Assembly (NCBI GenBank): GCA_950295325.1
Contig: OX485806.1
Span: 6,140,001 to 6,200,000, forward strand
Reading direction: 5' to 3'
DNA from: Polytrichum commune
Taxonomy: Eukaryota > Streptophyta > Polytrichopsida > Polytrichales > Polytrichaceae
DNA length: 60,000 nucleotides
Position 1 is the stretch's first letter, and every line of letters starts with the position of its first letter. The notes below the pieces were generated by a model that saw nothing but the letters and a program-made list of their open reading frames with translations, did not search any database and was not told where the DNA came from. Both the position numbers and the translations under genes were made by a program. Positions 25,483-37,560 of this stretch are shown here, piece by piece.

Positions 25483-27145
25483 GTGTTGTGACTGCACTTA
25501 TAAGCATGGATGTTATCAGCAAGGTGGGACTTGAAAGGATAAACACCCGGTGGCAAGATCTGAAGAGGAGGCTGAAGAAGGATGAAAAGGCAGATTTTCT
25601 CTGTGGTCTTCTCAATGGTGGACTCCTAGTGATTTTCACAGATGTCTTGAAGGTTTTCTGGATGCATAAGCAATTGCATTTGTAGACATCTTGAAATTGG
25701 ACATCGTCATCCAGATTAGTACCGCGTAGTGTACCCTGTAGACGTTTCTTCCTTTCCGCCCGTTTATTGTTGGATGAAGGTACAGAGTGTTCAACAGAGT
25801 AGGCAAGCAAGAATTGGTGTAGCCTTTGTAAATGCAATACTTGTTATCATGAACGGCAGCAGCGTTTTATTTCTTTCGTAGGTGGAATTATGCTGGGCAG
25901 GATGATGCGACACTGAGTTCTGAAGAAAATTCAGGAGTTTGTCTACAGGGGACTTATAGGTCCTTCTACTACAGAAATGGCATACTTTCTTTTCAAAGGA
26001 GGACACGTGTGTAAGATAAGCAGGGCTCGTTCCAATCATGGCATCCTGGCGGTTGTTGGGGGGCAATTTGACCTGCCATGGCTTCCATTAATTTTAACCA
26101 TGATAGACGTTATTTAGTTCCATGGCTTGCATGAAATCCTTAGCTCAAGTGCTCTATGTAATGCTGGAGCAGTTACTAGAGAGTTGAAGCACACCTCCAG
26201 TAGATGATTACCAGTAAAGTCCAAAAGCCTTTTTACCAAGATGGCAATCTTAGACACGAATGAATAGATTTCTGATGTGGAACAGATTGGTGGTTATATT
26301 TTTCAGCTATTGACTACCATGTTTGAAATTAGCTACTGTCCTGCATGGTAGGGACAAGATGCTTGAGACTTAACCAGCTTCTTGTTTTACCCTTCATTGC
26401 CCCCTCAAACTCCACGGTCTTTCTTTTTTTCTTATTCATTTAAGTGCTTCATGCTGCCACCCTCGAGTCATTTCTGGGCAATCCACTTGGCATGAAGATT
26501 CTCATATGTTTTAGTTCAATACTAGGGTTATATAATACACTTGGTAACCATGAGTTCTTGCATACCCTCCTCAAAGCATAGGCATTCATAACTATGGATG
26601 TGGTTTCACCCATGATGTTAGGCGCTTCTTGTGCTTGCGGAAGCTTTGGCTCAGTCTCCCAGGCATAGCAATGGGCGAGCTATTCATCCTCCATTCTGTG
26701 ACACTCATTTAACTTGAGTGAATTTTCTGTTGTTTAGCACTGCTCTCTGTCGAAATTAGTATTGAGAAGCATCAGATTTGCTGTTACAAAGTGTGCTTGT
26801 GCACTCACAAGTTTGGAGCATGTATGGTTGACCTCAAAATCTTGAAATCTTCTGGGCCCCGTTACAATATGACAATCCTACACCATTCGCATCAGTTGGA
26901 AAGCATTGCGAAAATAAAATTGAAAATTTGGAAGAAGAATTATGGACCCCAATTGTTTTGAAAATTTGTGTCACCGATCTGTCAGTAAGATTTTTATGAT
27001 TTTATGGCCCAAACACTTCCAAAACCCTGAAAGCCCTACAGGTGTCATTTGGAAAGGACTTGAAAACAACATCTGAAAATTTGGAACACATTTTGTGGTC
27101 CCCAAATTATTGGAATTTAAGTAACCAATGAAAGAAATTGTTTTG
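25483..27145. other. 3' flank of the SAM-domain gene and spacer
   Basis: Probably 3' UTR up to about 25900, then spacer. An open frame at 25479-25685 reads into Lys/Arg-rich sequence (WQDLKRRLKKDEKADFL) but would need an extra splice to join the gene. At 26920-27130 a diverged motif (GAAAATTTGGAA ... CCCCAA) occurs twice. Nothing else is recognised. Confidence 0.4.
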
Positions 27146-27345
27146 AAAGTCTAGGAAGCTAAAAGCTTATGGGACAAGAAGTACATCAAGATGGTAACAA
27201 AAATGCTAATTTCCTACAATAACGGTGCAGTGGCCTCAATAACATAGAGGCTAGTATCAACTTGATGGTCCAATTGGGAGCAAGACTTGAGACTGCCTAG
27301 TATTAGATTATAAAATAAGGCACGAAACCTATCTCTAACGAAGTT
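27146..27345 (+). repeat. Dispersed repeat family G, copy 2
   Basis: The same repeat as at 4380-4570. Shared blocks are GTCTAGGAAG, AAAGCTTATGGGAC, ATCAACTTGATGGTCCAA and ACTGCCTAGTATTA. Its class is unknown. Confidence 0.6.
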
Positions 27346-27527
27346 GTAGTGGGGATCCTCCAACACAAAGTGTGCCTCATTTTCAACTGCATTTTTAGAA
27401 CATAATTGGTATACTTTTCTATCCCTAGGAATTAGGATAGTTGACCGCTGGTGAGAGTCAATGGCAAGTCTATGATTTGAGGTGTGGTAAGAAACAATGG
27501 TTTTGCATTGGGGTGGTGTCAAGGCTG

Positions 27528-27610
27528 GGGCGAACCAACCCATACACTAGTTCCTTGGAGGCAAGGGTTCAGGCATCCAACAAGGAACGAGTGTATGGGT
27601 TGGTTCGCCC
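27528..27610. repeat. Compact near-perfect hairpin (30-bp stem, 23-nt loop)
   Basis: The left arm 27528-27557 (starting GGGCGAACCAACCC) and the right arm 27581-27610 (ending GGTTGGTTCGCCC) are complementary at 29 of 30 positions. The 10-bp word GTGGTGTCAA lies just outside on both sides (about 27513 and 27617), which may be a remnant duplication. It may be a tiny hairpin element or a small-RNA precursor; there is no direct evidence of expression. Confidence 0.8.
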
Positions 27611-29561
27611 AAATCGTGGTGTCAATGGTTGCCTCAAGTGCGATTCACATTCATAGTTGTGAAAATCCTTGAGGTCAAGGGAATCTAACTTCTTGTCCAT
27701 GAGGTGGCACTTTGGCAAGAAAGGCATGCTAGATAGCATCAAATGCAATTATTGGTGCCGTTGGGATTTCCTAGACTTCCTAATGTGGTAGACCCCATGA
27801 TGCCTTCCAAGTGGATGCCATTTTGTACAAAGTGTCACAAACCTTGTTTAGCTAGGTGTTGGGAGAGTGAGGGTGCATGATTGACTAACCATGAGGAGGG
27901 TTAGTGAGCAAGTCATTGTTGGAAACCTAAATCTAGTTTAATTGCATATAATTCTATGAGGAGTTCTCCAAATTCAACCAACAATATATGATAGGATGTC
28001 GAAGATTGCACTTTAACATGAGTCATCATAAGTATCCTCATGCCTTTCTCAAAAACCTTCCGAACTAAGGTAAGCATGGCCTTAAATGGACACTTAAGCT
28101 TTGCACCCATTTCTCATAGGATACAAATCATGCAATTAGTGTGAGAAGTTTAGCAAATCCGAATTGTGCATGTAACCACTTTCCTCATGATTTTTGGAGC
28201 TCAAATGATTATCTTATCAATTGTTAAAGTGAAGATTCTCTTTCTTGTTAAATTATAGGTCCACCAATTATATTGTCTATTGAGCCTAGAATGGTTAACA
28301 AATATTGAGCACGTAGTCCAAATCTCTTTTGAAGACACTTCTTTTAGAAAATTGGCATCCATTCTTAGATTTACACCTAACCACACCCACTCAAATATAG
28401 TTGTTCGTTTAAGATGAATAACTGAGTTAGGGTTGCCTACCTTATAGTGCAACGCAGCAACTCCTAGCTCATTGAAGATGATGTCATCAAGTTGACAAAG
28501 GCTTCCCAATGTTGGTGCAGTTCATGATGACAACATCCAATTGATGGCATGTTGGCTTGCTTGGGCATTGTTAGTTAGAAAGTTTGAGCTTACCCAAAAC
28601 CAATACCCTAAAATCTTGCACAATAAGTACATATTGAGTATAAGATTGTTCACCATGGGAACATAGCCCCCCCCCCCCCCCCCACCACAACCACCACACA
28701 CACACACAATTTTGGGTAATCGACCAAGGCAACCTTGTGCCCTTACATATCTTGCATACAAAATCCAAAGAAGGCATACTTTGGTGCGTTGGAATCCCCT
28801 TTGAGTTACTAACAAGAAATATTTTAGTTTCTTTCAATATAATAGTAGAGTACATACTTAGCTCTTAAAGTTACAATTTTAGCACCGTTTATCTTATGGG
28901 AGATGTGCATAAATCCAACATAGCAATAATGTGGACACTTATAATTGAGTGATATGTGGTTAGGGTGGATCTAAGAACGGACACCAAAAAGACATGTTTA
29001 AATAAGACTGGACAACATGTTCGAAATATGCTAACCATCCTAGACTCAATAGTCAACAATATTTGAGACGGGGGGGGGGGGGGGGCTATATGACCATCTA
29101 ATGAGCACAAGAATCTTCACTTTGACAATAAAAACACATATGCATATACTCCAAAAATTATGAGGCAAAATTGGCTATATGCACAATTTGATCTTGCTAC
29201 TTATGTCGCATAAATTGCGTGTTTCATATCCTATGAGAATTGGGTTCAGAGAGGAAAATATCTGAATAACACATGTCTCCCTTATGGTGCAAATGTAAAG
29301 CCTTGATGACTAAATGCCAGAACCATTTATCTGCTCTTAAGAAATCAACCGCATCTGTTGAAAATTGAAACGTAACATTCTTGAGGCACTTATGTGATAG
29401 TCCATGCCTTTGTGTAAAATTTTCACTTTGCTGGGGAAATGTGCCGGTTCAACAAACTGTCAATTACTGAAGTTGCCATACTACATTCAAGAGCTGTAGT
29501 CACCCAAGTTTGACTGTACTTCAACTTTAATAAATAGTCCTCCTATGAGTTGCATTTAAGC
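27611..29561. repeat. Repeat-rich spacer with family F fragments
   Basis: No gene is recognised. Segments at about 28100-28420 (minus) and 28890-29200 (plus) belong to repeat family F. They share TCATAGGATAC/GTATCCTATGAG, AAGTGAAGATTCT and a homopolymer site. The C tract at 28667-28683 (17 C) and the G tract at 29070-29085 (16 G) sit next to similar words (ACATAGCC / GGCTATATGACC), so they appear to be part of the repeat rather than independent. Confidence 0.55.
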
Positions 29562-30096
29562 ACTACACTGTTTAGTGCCACATATACTATTTGTGAAGGC
29601 CTAAACATGATGCCTAGAGGTCTCAAAGTGTCACATATGCTAGTGGTTAATATGATATTATTTTTTCCCATGAGTAAATTTTTTTAAGTGATTTTTTTTT
29701 AATATTGTGACATTTAGTGTAGCACATTAGGGTACTTAATACAATAGTTTTGCATTCTAGTATGTAAGGGAAAGATATTATTGAGCATAATAATGGCAAG
29801 AGTTGTGTGTTTACATTTTAGTATGCAAGAGGAGGATATTCTTAAGTATACTAATACCAAGTATCATTTGTGTACATTTTAATCAACTTGAAGACCATTG
29901 TGTGACATAAGCATACACCTCATAACAATATTGAGTATACTCATGACAAGGTATTATGAAGCGCACTTGAACGCAAGTGCCATGAGGTGACACTAATGAT
30001 GAAGTTGTTGATCATTGGTGTAACGTAACATACACTTCAAAATAGGGTAAGTGACACTATTACACATGTGACACTAAGTGCCATAAATGGTGTACT
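29562..30096 (+). mobile_element. MITE family D, copy 2
   Basis: About 535 bp with inverted ends. The left is CACTACACTGTTTAGTG and the right is CATAAATGGTGTACT. Internal blocks GTGAAGGCCTAAAC, GATGCCTAGAGG, TCTCAAAGTGTCAC and TATTGAGCATA match the other family D copies (10685, 44971, 50106, 55505). No reading frame of note. Confidence 0.75.
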
Positions 30097-30904
30097 GTAT
30101 AATAATACTAACAAAAGAGCTCGTTCAAGGTAGACGACAGTCCAGAAAACTTTTCTAGAGCCTAGATGCCAAGAAAGCTGCTAACAAGAAGATGCTTGTG
30201 GGACCATTGAGGTCCAAGAATATGTACTCTTTGTAGTGGCCCTTGGATCTTTTGAAATAATGTAGCAGGAGAACTAGAGATTGACAAAATCAATGGCCAA
30301 CTTAGACATCAGAGACTTTGACAATTTCAACTCGACAGCTTCCAACGTAGACTGCTTGGCAATCTCGCAAACTGAAGACAAAAACAAAGAATAAATCAAC
30401 CCAAAACGAGGGGTTACTTACTTGAGTACCCATGCTTTCTTTTGTAGTTCAGGCCCACCTTGAAGCAGTTTAGTCGACATGGTTTGAAGCCGTCTACCCT
30501 CTCTGAAGAGCTTTGATGAGCCTATGTGACCACCTTAGAGGAACTACGGAGCTCCACAAAATTCCAGTGAAAACAAATATAGGCTGTATAGGACACTGTC
30601 AGAGCAATGACTCGCTCCAAAGCCTGCTCCTGGTTTTCGGGTCCTGGTGTTTTTTGACAATGGATTAAATCTTGTTTCGTTCATCACATTACTAAGTAAT
30701 GTGCATTCGTTCATGTGGGCCCTAAGAATATAACCCATCGGATGCGGCAACTAGTGCATATTTAACCTAAATGCACATTGTTTAATAATGTTATGTTTGT
30801 CTCATATAAAATAAAATAAAAGAACTTGCTCCAAAAGGCTCCCCTTACAAAACAATAAACTCTTATGGTGAGGTTGTATTATCATAATAAGGAACCACTA
30901 CTTA
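30097..30904. other. Spacer
   Basis: No gene or definable repeat was found. Short open frames here do not resemble any known family. Confidence 0.4.
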
Positions 30905-31692
30905 GGGCCTCTTCCCAAGCTCAACCAAACCCACTCTCTAGTGAGAGTTCCCATAATATTCCCCTTGACCTTGACCCACAAGTTGATTACCCACTCTCTT
31001 CATAATAGTCACCATCATTAAGTGGTATTGTGACTCTCACATTCTTACCACATGTGGGAGATTTTAAGTGGCCAAGAATGAAATCAAGGGCAATACATGC
31101 ACACTTCACAACTAATCCTTTTAACTTTATTGGAAGATTTCTAATCCATATTCACATCCTCTCTTTATCATTTATAAGTAGAATAAAAGACATGAAACAC
31201 TTTTAATCATGTAGAATTTGACTTACTAGGAAAGCAGGTGCGTGCATACAAGGGTACATTGTCACCCACTCTCTACTTTCCCAAATAGTGACCCATTCTT
31301 AGAGAGTGGGCGACAATGCACCCTTGTATCCTCACACCCACTTTCCTAACGAGTCAATATTTTTACTTTAAAAAAATGTTACAGGTCTTTCATTCTACCT
31401 AGAAATGACAAAGAGAGTGTGTGGACATGGATAAGAAATCATTAAGTCTAAGTAAAGTGTTAGTTATGAAGTGTGCATGTAGTGCCCTTGATTGCATTCT
31501 TAATCATTTACACTCCCTTTGAACTTTCCCACATGCAGCAAGAGTATGTGAGTCACAAGACCACTAAATGAGAGCGACTATTATAAAGAGAGCAGGTACC
31601 ACATTATTGGTTCAAGGAGAATAACATAACAACCTGGGGACTCTCCCCACCCACTCTAGAGAGTGGGTCGGGTCGAGCATGGGGAAAGAGCC
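30905..31692. mobile_element. Long foldback element with TTA target duplication (Tourist/PIF-Harbinger-like)
   Basis: A 788-bp element that is almost entirely one inverted repeat. The left arm 30905-31275 pairs with the right arm 31300-31692 around a loop of about 24 bp. The ends are GGGCCTCTTCCCAAGCTC at the left and, in complement, GGCTCTTTCCCCATGCTC at the right. The flanks are TTA (30902-30904) and TTA (31693-31695). The GGGCCT-type end plus a 3-bp TTA duplication fits the Tourist/PIF-Harbinger group. The arms have diverged, so it is not a recent perfect duplication. No coding capacity. Confidence 0.82.
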
Positions 31693-32495
31693 TTACAGTC
31701 CCAGCAAATTCTACCCTCATTGCACATCACTAAAAGCAGATTAATGTAACTGTCCAGGAAAGAGCATGGAGGAAAAGGTGACGGTGCTTTTGCCAGTGAG
31801 ATTTACTTGGTCAATCTTGTCTGTTGAAAAAAAGGACTATTAAACTGAAACCAGCTCTGGTACCTACACTCTCATATATTCCACTGATCTAGGTTCAATG
31901 TACATAGAACCATTACATCAATTTCTCATGTACATTGAACTTAGCAATATTATGCTACATTCAGCACCAGAGTGACATTGTTGATTGAAAATGACCAGTC
32001 TTTGAGACAGTTACCTGCAGACTACATTTTAATTATAGTACTTTACAATCTCAGAAGAGCTCTGAACATGACATGAGAGATAACATTTTGTAGGAGGAAA
32101 TTCCAATAGAAGAAGCAAAACTAAATGTTAATTCAGGAGACATCAGTTGGTGGTTTGTTAGGTGGCCCCATTTGCCAATGATGTGATTCCTTACCTATAG
32201 CAACAACCGTAATCCAGGATGCATCACAACTGACATTTTCAAAGTCCCTAAAGTATACACAAGTAGAGCTCTCCAGAAGGAACTTTCATTTAAAAGGGAG
32301 AGATGAAGAGACAATGGACCTCTCCAAATTACAGAAACTAGTACATACACTATCTATACACGGGGTTCTGTTTTGCCAGTTCACCCCTTCTATGCTCCTC
32401 TTCAATCTATGTTCTCACCTCCAAAAGAAGGGTGAATCTCAGCCTGAGTGAAAACCACTGTCTTTATTGGCATTAGTCTCACCTAAGGAGCCTGC
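31693..32495. other. 3' flank / probable 3' UTR of the BTB gene (minus strand)
   Basis: AT-rich sequence between the foldback element and the BTB stop codon. Its right part is probably the 3' UTR of the BTB gene. No other gene was seen. Confidence 0.45.
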
Positions 32496-34490
32496 CTACT
32501 TTGAAAGTTCCCTTACAAGAGCCTTGGTAATCTCAACTGCAAGGAGTGCATTCTTCATTGCAAAATCTTCATATTCCTTTGAGAAGACAACTTCTTCATA
32601 GCTTTCTAAAATCACATTTATAGCCATCTCCTTCAGTGATGTAGCATGAGTGAGGGTTGCCAACTCCAAAACCATTAAGACATTGGAAGGTTCCACACAG
32701 TTCGAAATGAAGGCTTCACATACCTTGCTCAATACTGGGATGTCATATTTGTCTGCAGCTATCAAGAGTGCATGAGCATGCTCCCTCATGGCCTCGATGG
32801 GAATTTCAGCACAGTACAGAAACTGTAGAAGGTACCGCAGCTGGTCGTGGGTCAGCTCATGTATGTGCACAGGTCCTGTGTGCACTTCCTTCAATTCATC
32901 TGCCTCGAACATGGCTTTGAATACTGGTGATTTAGTTGCCTGCCATAAAAACAAAGGCTAGTTAGAGGTCGCACTCAAGGACAGTGGAACTTCTTTGCAG
33001 AATTGTACTCCGGAATTTCTAGACAGAGGCACTGATATACTCCTCAAACACTCTTTGTCGGTATGCAGTTTTCGGCAGTGCACACCAAGTTTCTTGATGA
33101 CATTGAGGACATTTTCCAGCATCGTACATTATCAGAAAAATGTCTTCAATTCAAAAGTAAGTCACAGGCCTTAATAGCAGAAAGTCCATATTTTCAGAGA
33201 TTTCCTTTTCTTTGTCACCTTAAGAACCACTGCATTGTACAAACAACCTGCCCCACATAGTATTGAAATATGGCCTACACTGAAATATCCTTCCCACCTG
33301 CTTAACTCAGAAGGTATCCAAGGTAAGCCCGACAAAGTCACATGCATGGGTGCGGTCCTCCAAGGCTATTAGGAGTGAAGTCTTTAATCACAGCTGGATG
33401 AGATAAGGAGATGAGAAAGAACAGGAAGTACTGATTACACAACGAATAAATAAACGAGCAAACGTCAAGGACATAGTATGATAATGAAATCCTGAAGCTT
33501 GTGAACCCTAATATGTAAGTGACTCGATTTCAACACACTAGTCTAAGAATCAATAAAAATCGATTTTAGAGAATATGGGTAGTGTTCTTAAGGTGCAGAT
33601 TTCATGCACATAGGTCCTCAATAAAGTTGTTTACTGGTTTATGAAGTAGGATCCTGGCAATCCATAGAAGTTAGGCTATACATTCTGCCAAGAGAGTGAA
33701 AGAGGCGTTTGAGAAAGGAAACAAGGAGAGACCGATAACGTGGAATTTGTACAAATCAGGTATGGCAAGTGTCACTGATTACCATCAGACCAGACATTCA
33801 TCTGATGCTTCATTCTACATTGAGCAGAAAAATCTTGCTGAAGATTATGTGAAAGCACAAGATGGAACCCTATTAAGCTCTCTATTGATTTAGACGAAGA
33901 GGACCAGGGAAGAAATGGGGAATTACAGGGGCTTCAAAAACTGCACAGCATGATAGGGCAGATTTCATTTATGGGGGATAATGACGGAACAGCTCGAAAA
34001 TCCATTACAATAATTATGTCGTGTTTTTCTGTGCAAGAGTATTGATGGACAGGAGACTAAGGCAATCCCGGATGAATGTCCCGGGGAGGAGAACCCGAAT
34101 GAACCACAGAGTCGAGCTTGTTGTAATAACTAAGGGACTGACCATGACAACACGGTGAGCGTGAATGGAGAGACCGTCATCGGTTACAAGCTCTACATCC
34201 GAGTGCAACTCGTTCTGGAAAGCTTCCACAAGCGACTCCAAGAACTCAAGCTTTTCGCTGGAATTTTCTTCCATCTGCTGCAAGTGCTTCATCTGCTTGA
34301 CTGCATATTGCAGCCCGTGCGGACACTGCGTCTGCCTCGAGTTCTCCTGCTCTTCGCCGCTATCTAGCCAAACCTGCTCCCACTTTCGGCAAAGATCGAT
34401 TATAAACTTCGCGCTTTCATAGCAGCTCATACACACCGTGTTGCGTGGTGGCCGGTAAGAATTACCGACGGTGCACAAGCAGCAATCCAT
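32496..34490 (-). CDS. BTB/POZ domain protein, plant type with N-terminal CxxC pairs
   Basis: BTB proteins of this kind are candidate substrate adaptors of CUL3 ubiquitin ligases. Two exons on the minus strand: 34490-34143 (116 codons) and 32939-32496 (147 codons plus TAG), giving 263 aa. The donor is ATG|GTCAGT and the acceptor TGGCAG. The start is the ATG of MDCCLC. The N-terminus has CxxC (C3, C6) and CxxC (C20, C23) around RPPRNT, a possible zinc site that I recall from the Arabidopsis At3g56230/At1g01640 group. A helical segment follows (about 59-95). The BTB fold starts near residue 93 (LHSDVELVTDDG, IHAHRVVM) and continues in exon 2 (SPVFKAMFE, then LRYLLQFLYCAEIP and LLIAADKYDIPVL). 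The remaining C-terminal helices resemble the usual 3-box/BACK-like end. The assignment to this plant subfamily is firm; the substrate is unknown. Confidence 0.93.
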
Positions 34491-35719
34491 TGAATTCCCC
34501 GTGCTATTCCTCCACACCTCTATTAGCTGCCCGTCCTCGTCTCTCCTCCAACCTTAATTGCCACTCTTCTCAATCGGATTTCCTGACGATTACATGGGGC
34601 CAAGAAATGCTCCAACATCAACAGTAAGGGAATACTCTCCTTCAGGCCAACAGGAGCTGCAAGATAAGAGACAACAGAAATTTCCTCTGTGATTCCACAT
34701 GGGCGTTCAGGCTCAGCCTAGTAAATGTCCTTGCAGGTAGACTTCCCTATTGTTGCACACCCTACGGCGTTGATCAGGTATACACAAAAAATAAAAATAA
34801 AAAACACCACTGTCAAGAGCTCGTCAACAACTGTATGAAAGGGAGACGGTCTCAAATATTCCACTGAATTATTCTAAGCCCACCCCCATCATTGGAGATT
34901 GTAGACCACAATTTGAAACATCAACACTATTAACACTTGAATCGCTAACTCAAAAGACACACAGCGATCATCCATGTTGCTCAGTAAAGAACTCCTTCGT
35001 TACTTGCTCACAGCAGGACAGAAGCAGGGGCGTCACAGAACTCCAGGAGGTTATCAACTCTTAACCGCGCTGACAAAGTATTCTCCTCCATTAGGTTTAA
35101 CAAGATTCGAAGTGCTCACGTCCACAAGTAAGGAAATAGCTCACCTCCCTCAGGAAATTGCCTTTGCGTGCGATGAATAATCACCTCATCTCTCTGTCCT
35201 TCTTGCTCGCACCTCCTGCACCCCTCAGCTCAGCTCCGAGACACCAAGCTACACCTGACAATCATCTCCCCTTACCTAACCTCCTCCCGTTCCTCTTTCT
35301 CTTTCTCTTAACTTAACCCCATCTCGCCCGATCCACTCCTCGTCTCGTGACCAGATGCTCCAGCCTCCAACATCCAAGCCACACACAACAATCAACATTA
35401 TCATGTGTCGGAGGCCGTCATGATGGCCGTCACCATCGCCACCCACCCCGTGACCACAGCCACCTCCCCCTTGCTGCTCAATTCAATACTTCTTCTCCTT
35501 CTTCAACTCCCCCCACACCACTCAATCAGGAACCTGATGGGCCCCGTCTGTCTCCTCCTCACCAATCCCCGCGCAATTGCGTCACCATGGCCGCGCTGCA
35601 GCAATGAAGCATCGAGGAATCTAGCTATGGCGATGGCGATGGCGAGGGTTTTGCCATGCGAGCATCGGAAGCATAGCCACATCAAGAAACCTCTTCCAAC
35701 TGCAGTCACTCACTACAGT

Positions 35720-35773
<54 letters not shown>

Positions 35774-35800
35774 TCATATACCACCACCTAACTTAGCCCT
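34491..35800 (-). promoter_or_regulatory. Probable promoter/leader region of the BTB gene
   Basis: The 1.3 kb upstream of the BTB start codon is richer in C on the plus strand (G on the coding strand) than the surrounding AT-rich DNA, and carries the (CT)n tract at 35722-35769. This fits a promoter and 5' leader on the minus strand, possibly with a leader intron. Open frames at 35347-35791 have no known domain and end in the simple repeat. Confidence 0.4.
35722..35769. repeat. (CT)n / (GA)n microsatellite
   Basis: 24 uninterrupted CT units, reading as (AG)n on the strand of the BTB gene, 1.23 kb before its start codon. Confidence 0.9.
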
Positions 35801-37315
35801 CCACATGCACACTCATCATCCATGACAAGGTGAAAATGTAAGCTTTTTTACACAACATTTGCCAACTCCACAAACAATTTTGGTTGTTCGATCGGATCCG
35901 ATCAAGATCGTATTGTCTAGGGAATTGTGAATCATAAAGATTTTGTCATTTCAAGTTCGAGAATCGGAGTTGACATGCACACTCTAGAGGAGGTCAAAGT
36001 GAAGCAGTTTTTTTTAACTTTAATGAAAGTGTTAGATGAGCCTTCTCAAATGTGTTCAATATTAAAGAAGGTTATTATATTTTGAGCACAAAGTATGTTG
36101 GCATCGTGGCGCGTGTTGTTTTGGTGTTTGTCTTAATGGCATGCCATGCCATATACCTCTTGAAAAGAGGTGTTTGACTAAGTATAGTGACAACGTAAGG
36201 TCCACATGGCTTATCCACTTACTAGCCTACACGTGGGTCGAATTCAACATAACAATTTGCTTTCAATTGTGGACCCTTTGTGTAGAAAAAAGAAACAAAA
36301 AGAAACAATAGAATCATTCATAATTTATAAATGTTTTCTTATATCATAATTTTGTATGAACACACGTTTTCATAAAATATATTAAATTCATGCATCTAAC
36401 ATTACATGACATTCAAATTTAATGTGAGACTATGCATGGCAATATAAACTTGTTTTCCCAACAATTCACACACTTAGTAATGCACATATTCATCATATCC
36501 AAGATTGTACTATCTTCAAATAGTGCATGAAGAGTTGAATGTACATAAATTTCTAGGTTCATGTGCTCATATTTTGGATATCTCCAAATAGAGTGCTTCA
36601 TATTTAAGTTACCCTTGTTTCGAGAAATTGAATATTAAGCACGACGGTGATGTTTCCCATATTAAACCTAGCAAATTACTTTGAAGCTTGTTGGAGCATG
36701 CAACACCACCTCCCTCCATCGTTGTGACCAACTCTATGGGAAATCAAAATGTGGTTGCCCCACAATTGTGTAGGTTGGCGGTTGCTACATGCTGGTTCGT
36801 AGGCTCTTGCCAAAGCAAAGCCCAAGACTGCACATCACTTGTAAGCTAATCGGGTCTTAAATAAAAACTTTTCTCTCTTCACCCACTTCTCTAAGGATAT
36901 GATATACGTAGTTAGTGTGAGATTTTTAGCAAATAACTCATATTTAAGTGACATTGGACATATTTTCAAAATGTAGGCTTTTTTGGTTGCTTCTATTTTA
37001 TGGGCGGATCCGTCCATACACTTATGTTATTATGTAAATTTCATGGAGATATGTGAATAACTTAGTGATTACTTGAATGTTGTGCTCTTAAAATATGATG
37101 GAAATTTTTATTTTTTATATTTTGAGGTGAAATATATATAATATGTTGAATAGTAAAACCATAGTAAAATGCTATTATAATCAATTATGCATATTCTATC
37201 AGAGGATCCTATCATACAATCTTATTGTAGGATCCTAAAAATAATATAATTCTAAATATAATTCTACATGCTATAATGTTGGACTTGGATTTAGTCCAAT
37301 ATTACTTGAATGTCA
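35801..37315. other. AT-rich spacer with small palindromes
   Basis: No gene. A perfect 14-bp palindrome, GATCGGATCCGATC, lies near 35890-35903. A small hairpin built on AGGATCCTA ... TAGGATCCT lies near 37202-37235. Confidence 0.45.
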
Positions 37316-37560
37316 ATAGAATCCAAATCATGCATGTAGTCACATTCCTTGTGAATATTGGAGCTCGTATGAATTCCATTCTCTATTGTTAAGTGAAGAT
37401 TCTCCAAGTCCATAAATGGTCATATACCCCCCCCCCCCTTCTCAATCACGTTGACTATGATATTTGAAACTGTTACTAGCTTTTGAGTATGTAGTCCAAT
37501 CTCTTTTCAACACATATGTTTGGTGTATGTTAGAGTCACACTTGACCATACACCACTAAA
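37316..37560 (-). repeat. Dispersed repeat family F, copy with C tract
   Basis: Matches 28100-28420 in the same orientation and 28890-29200 in the opposite one (AAGTGAAGATTCTC, ATGGTCATATA, TAGTCCAATCTCTTTT). The 12-C tract at 37427-37438 occupies the place of the G tract at 29070-29085. Confidence 0.6.

Noticed and set aside
34491-34517. Longer BTB start nine codons upstream
   Set aside because: That codon is GTG; the ATG at 34490 gives the MDCC beginning expected for the subfamily.
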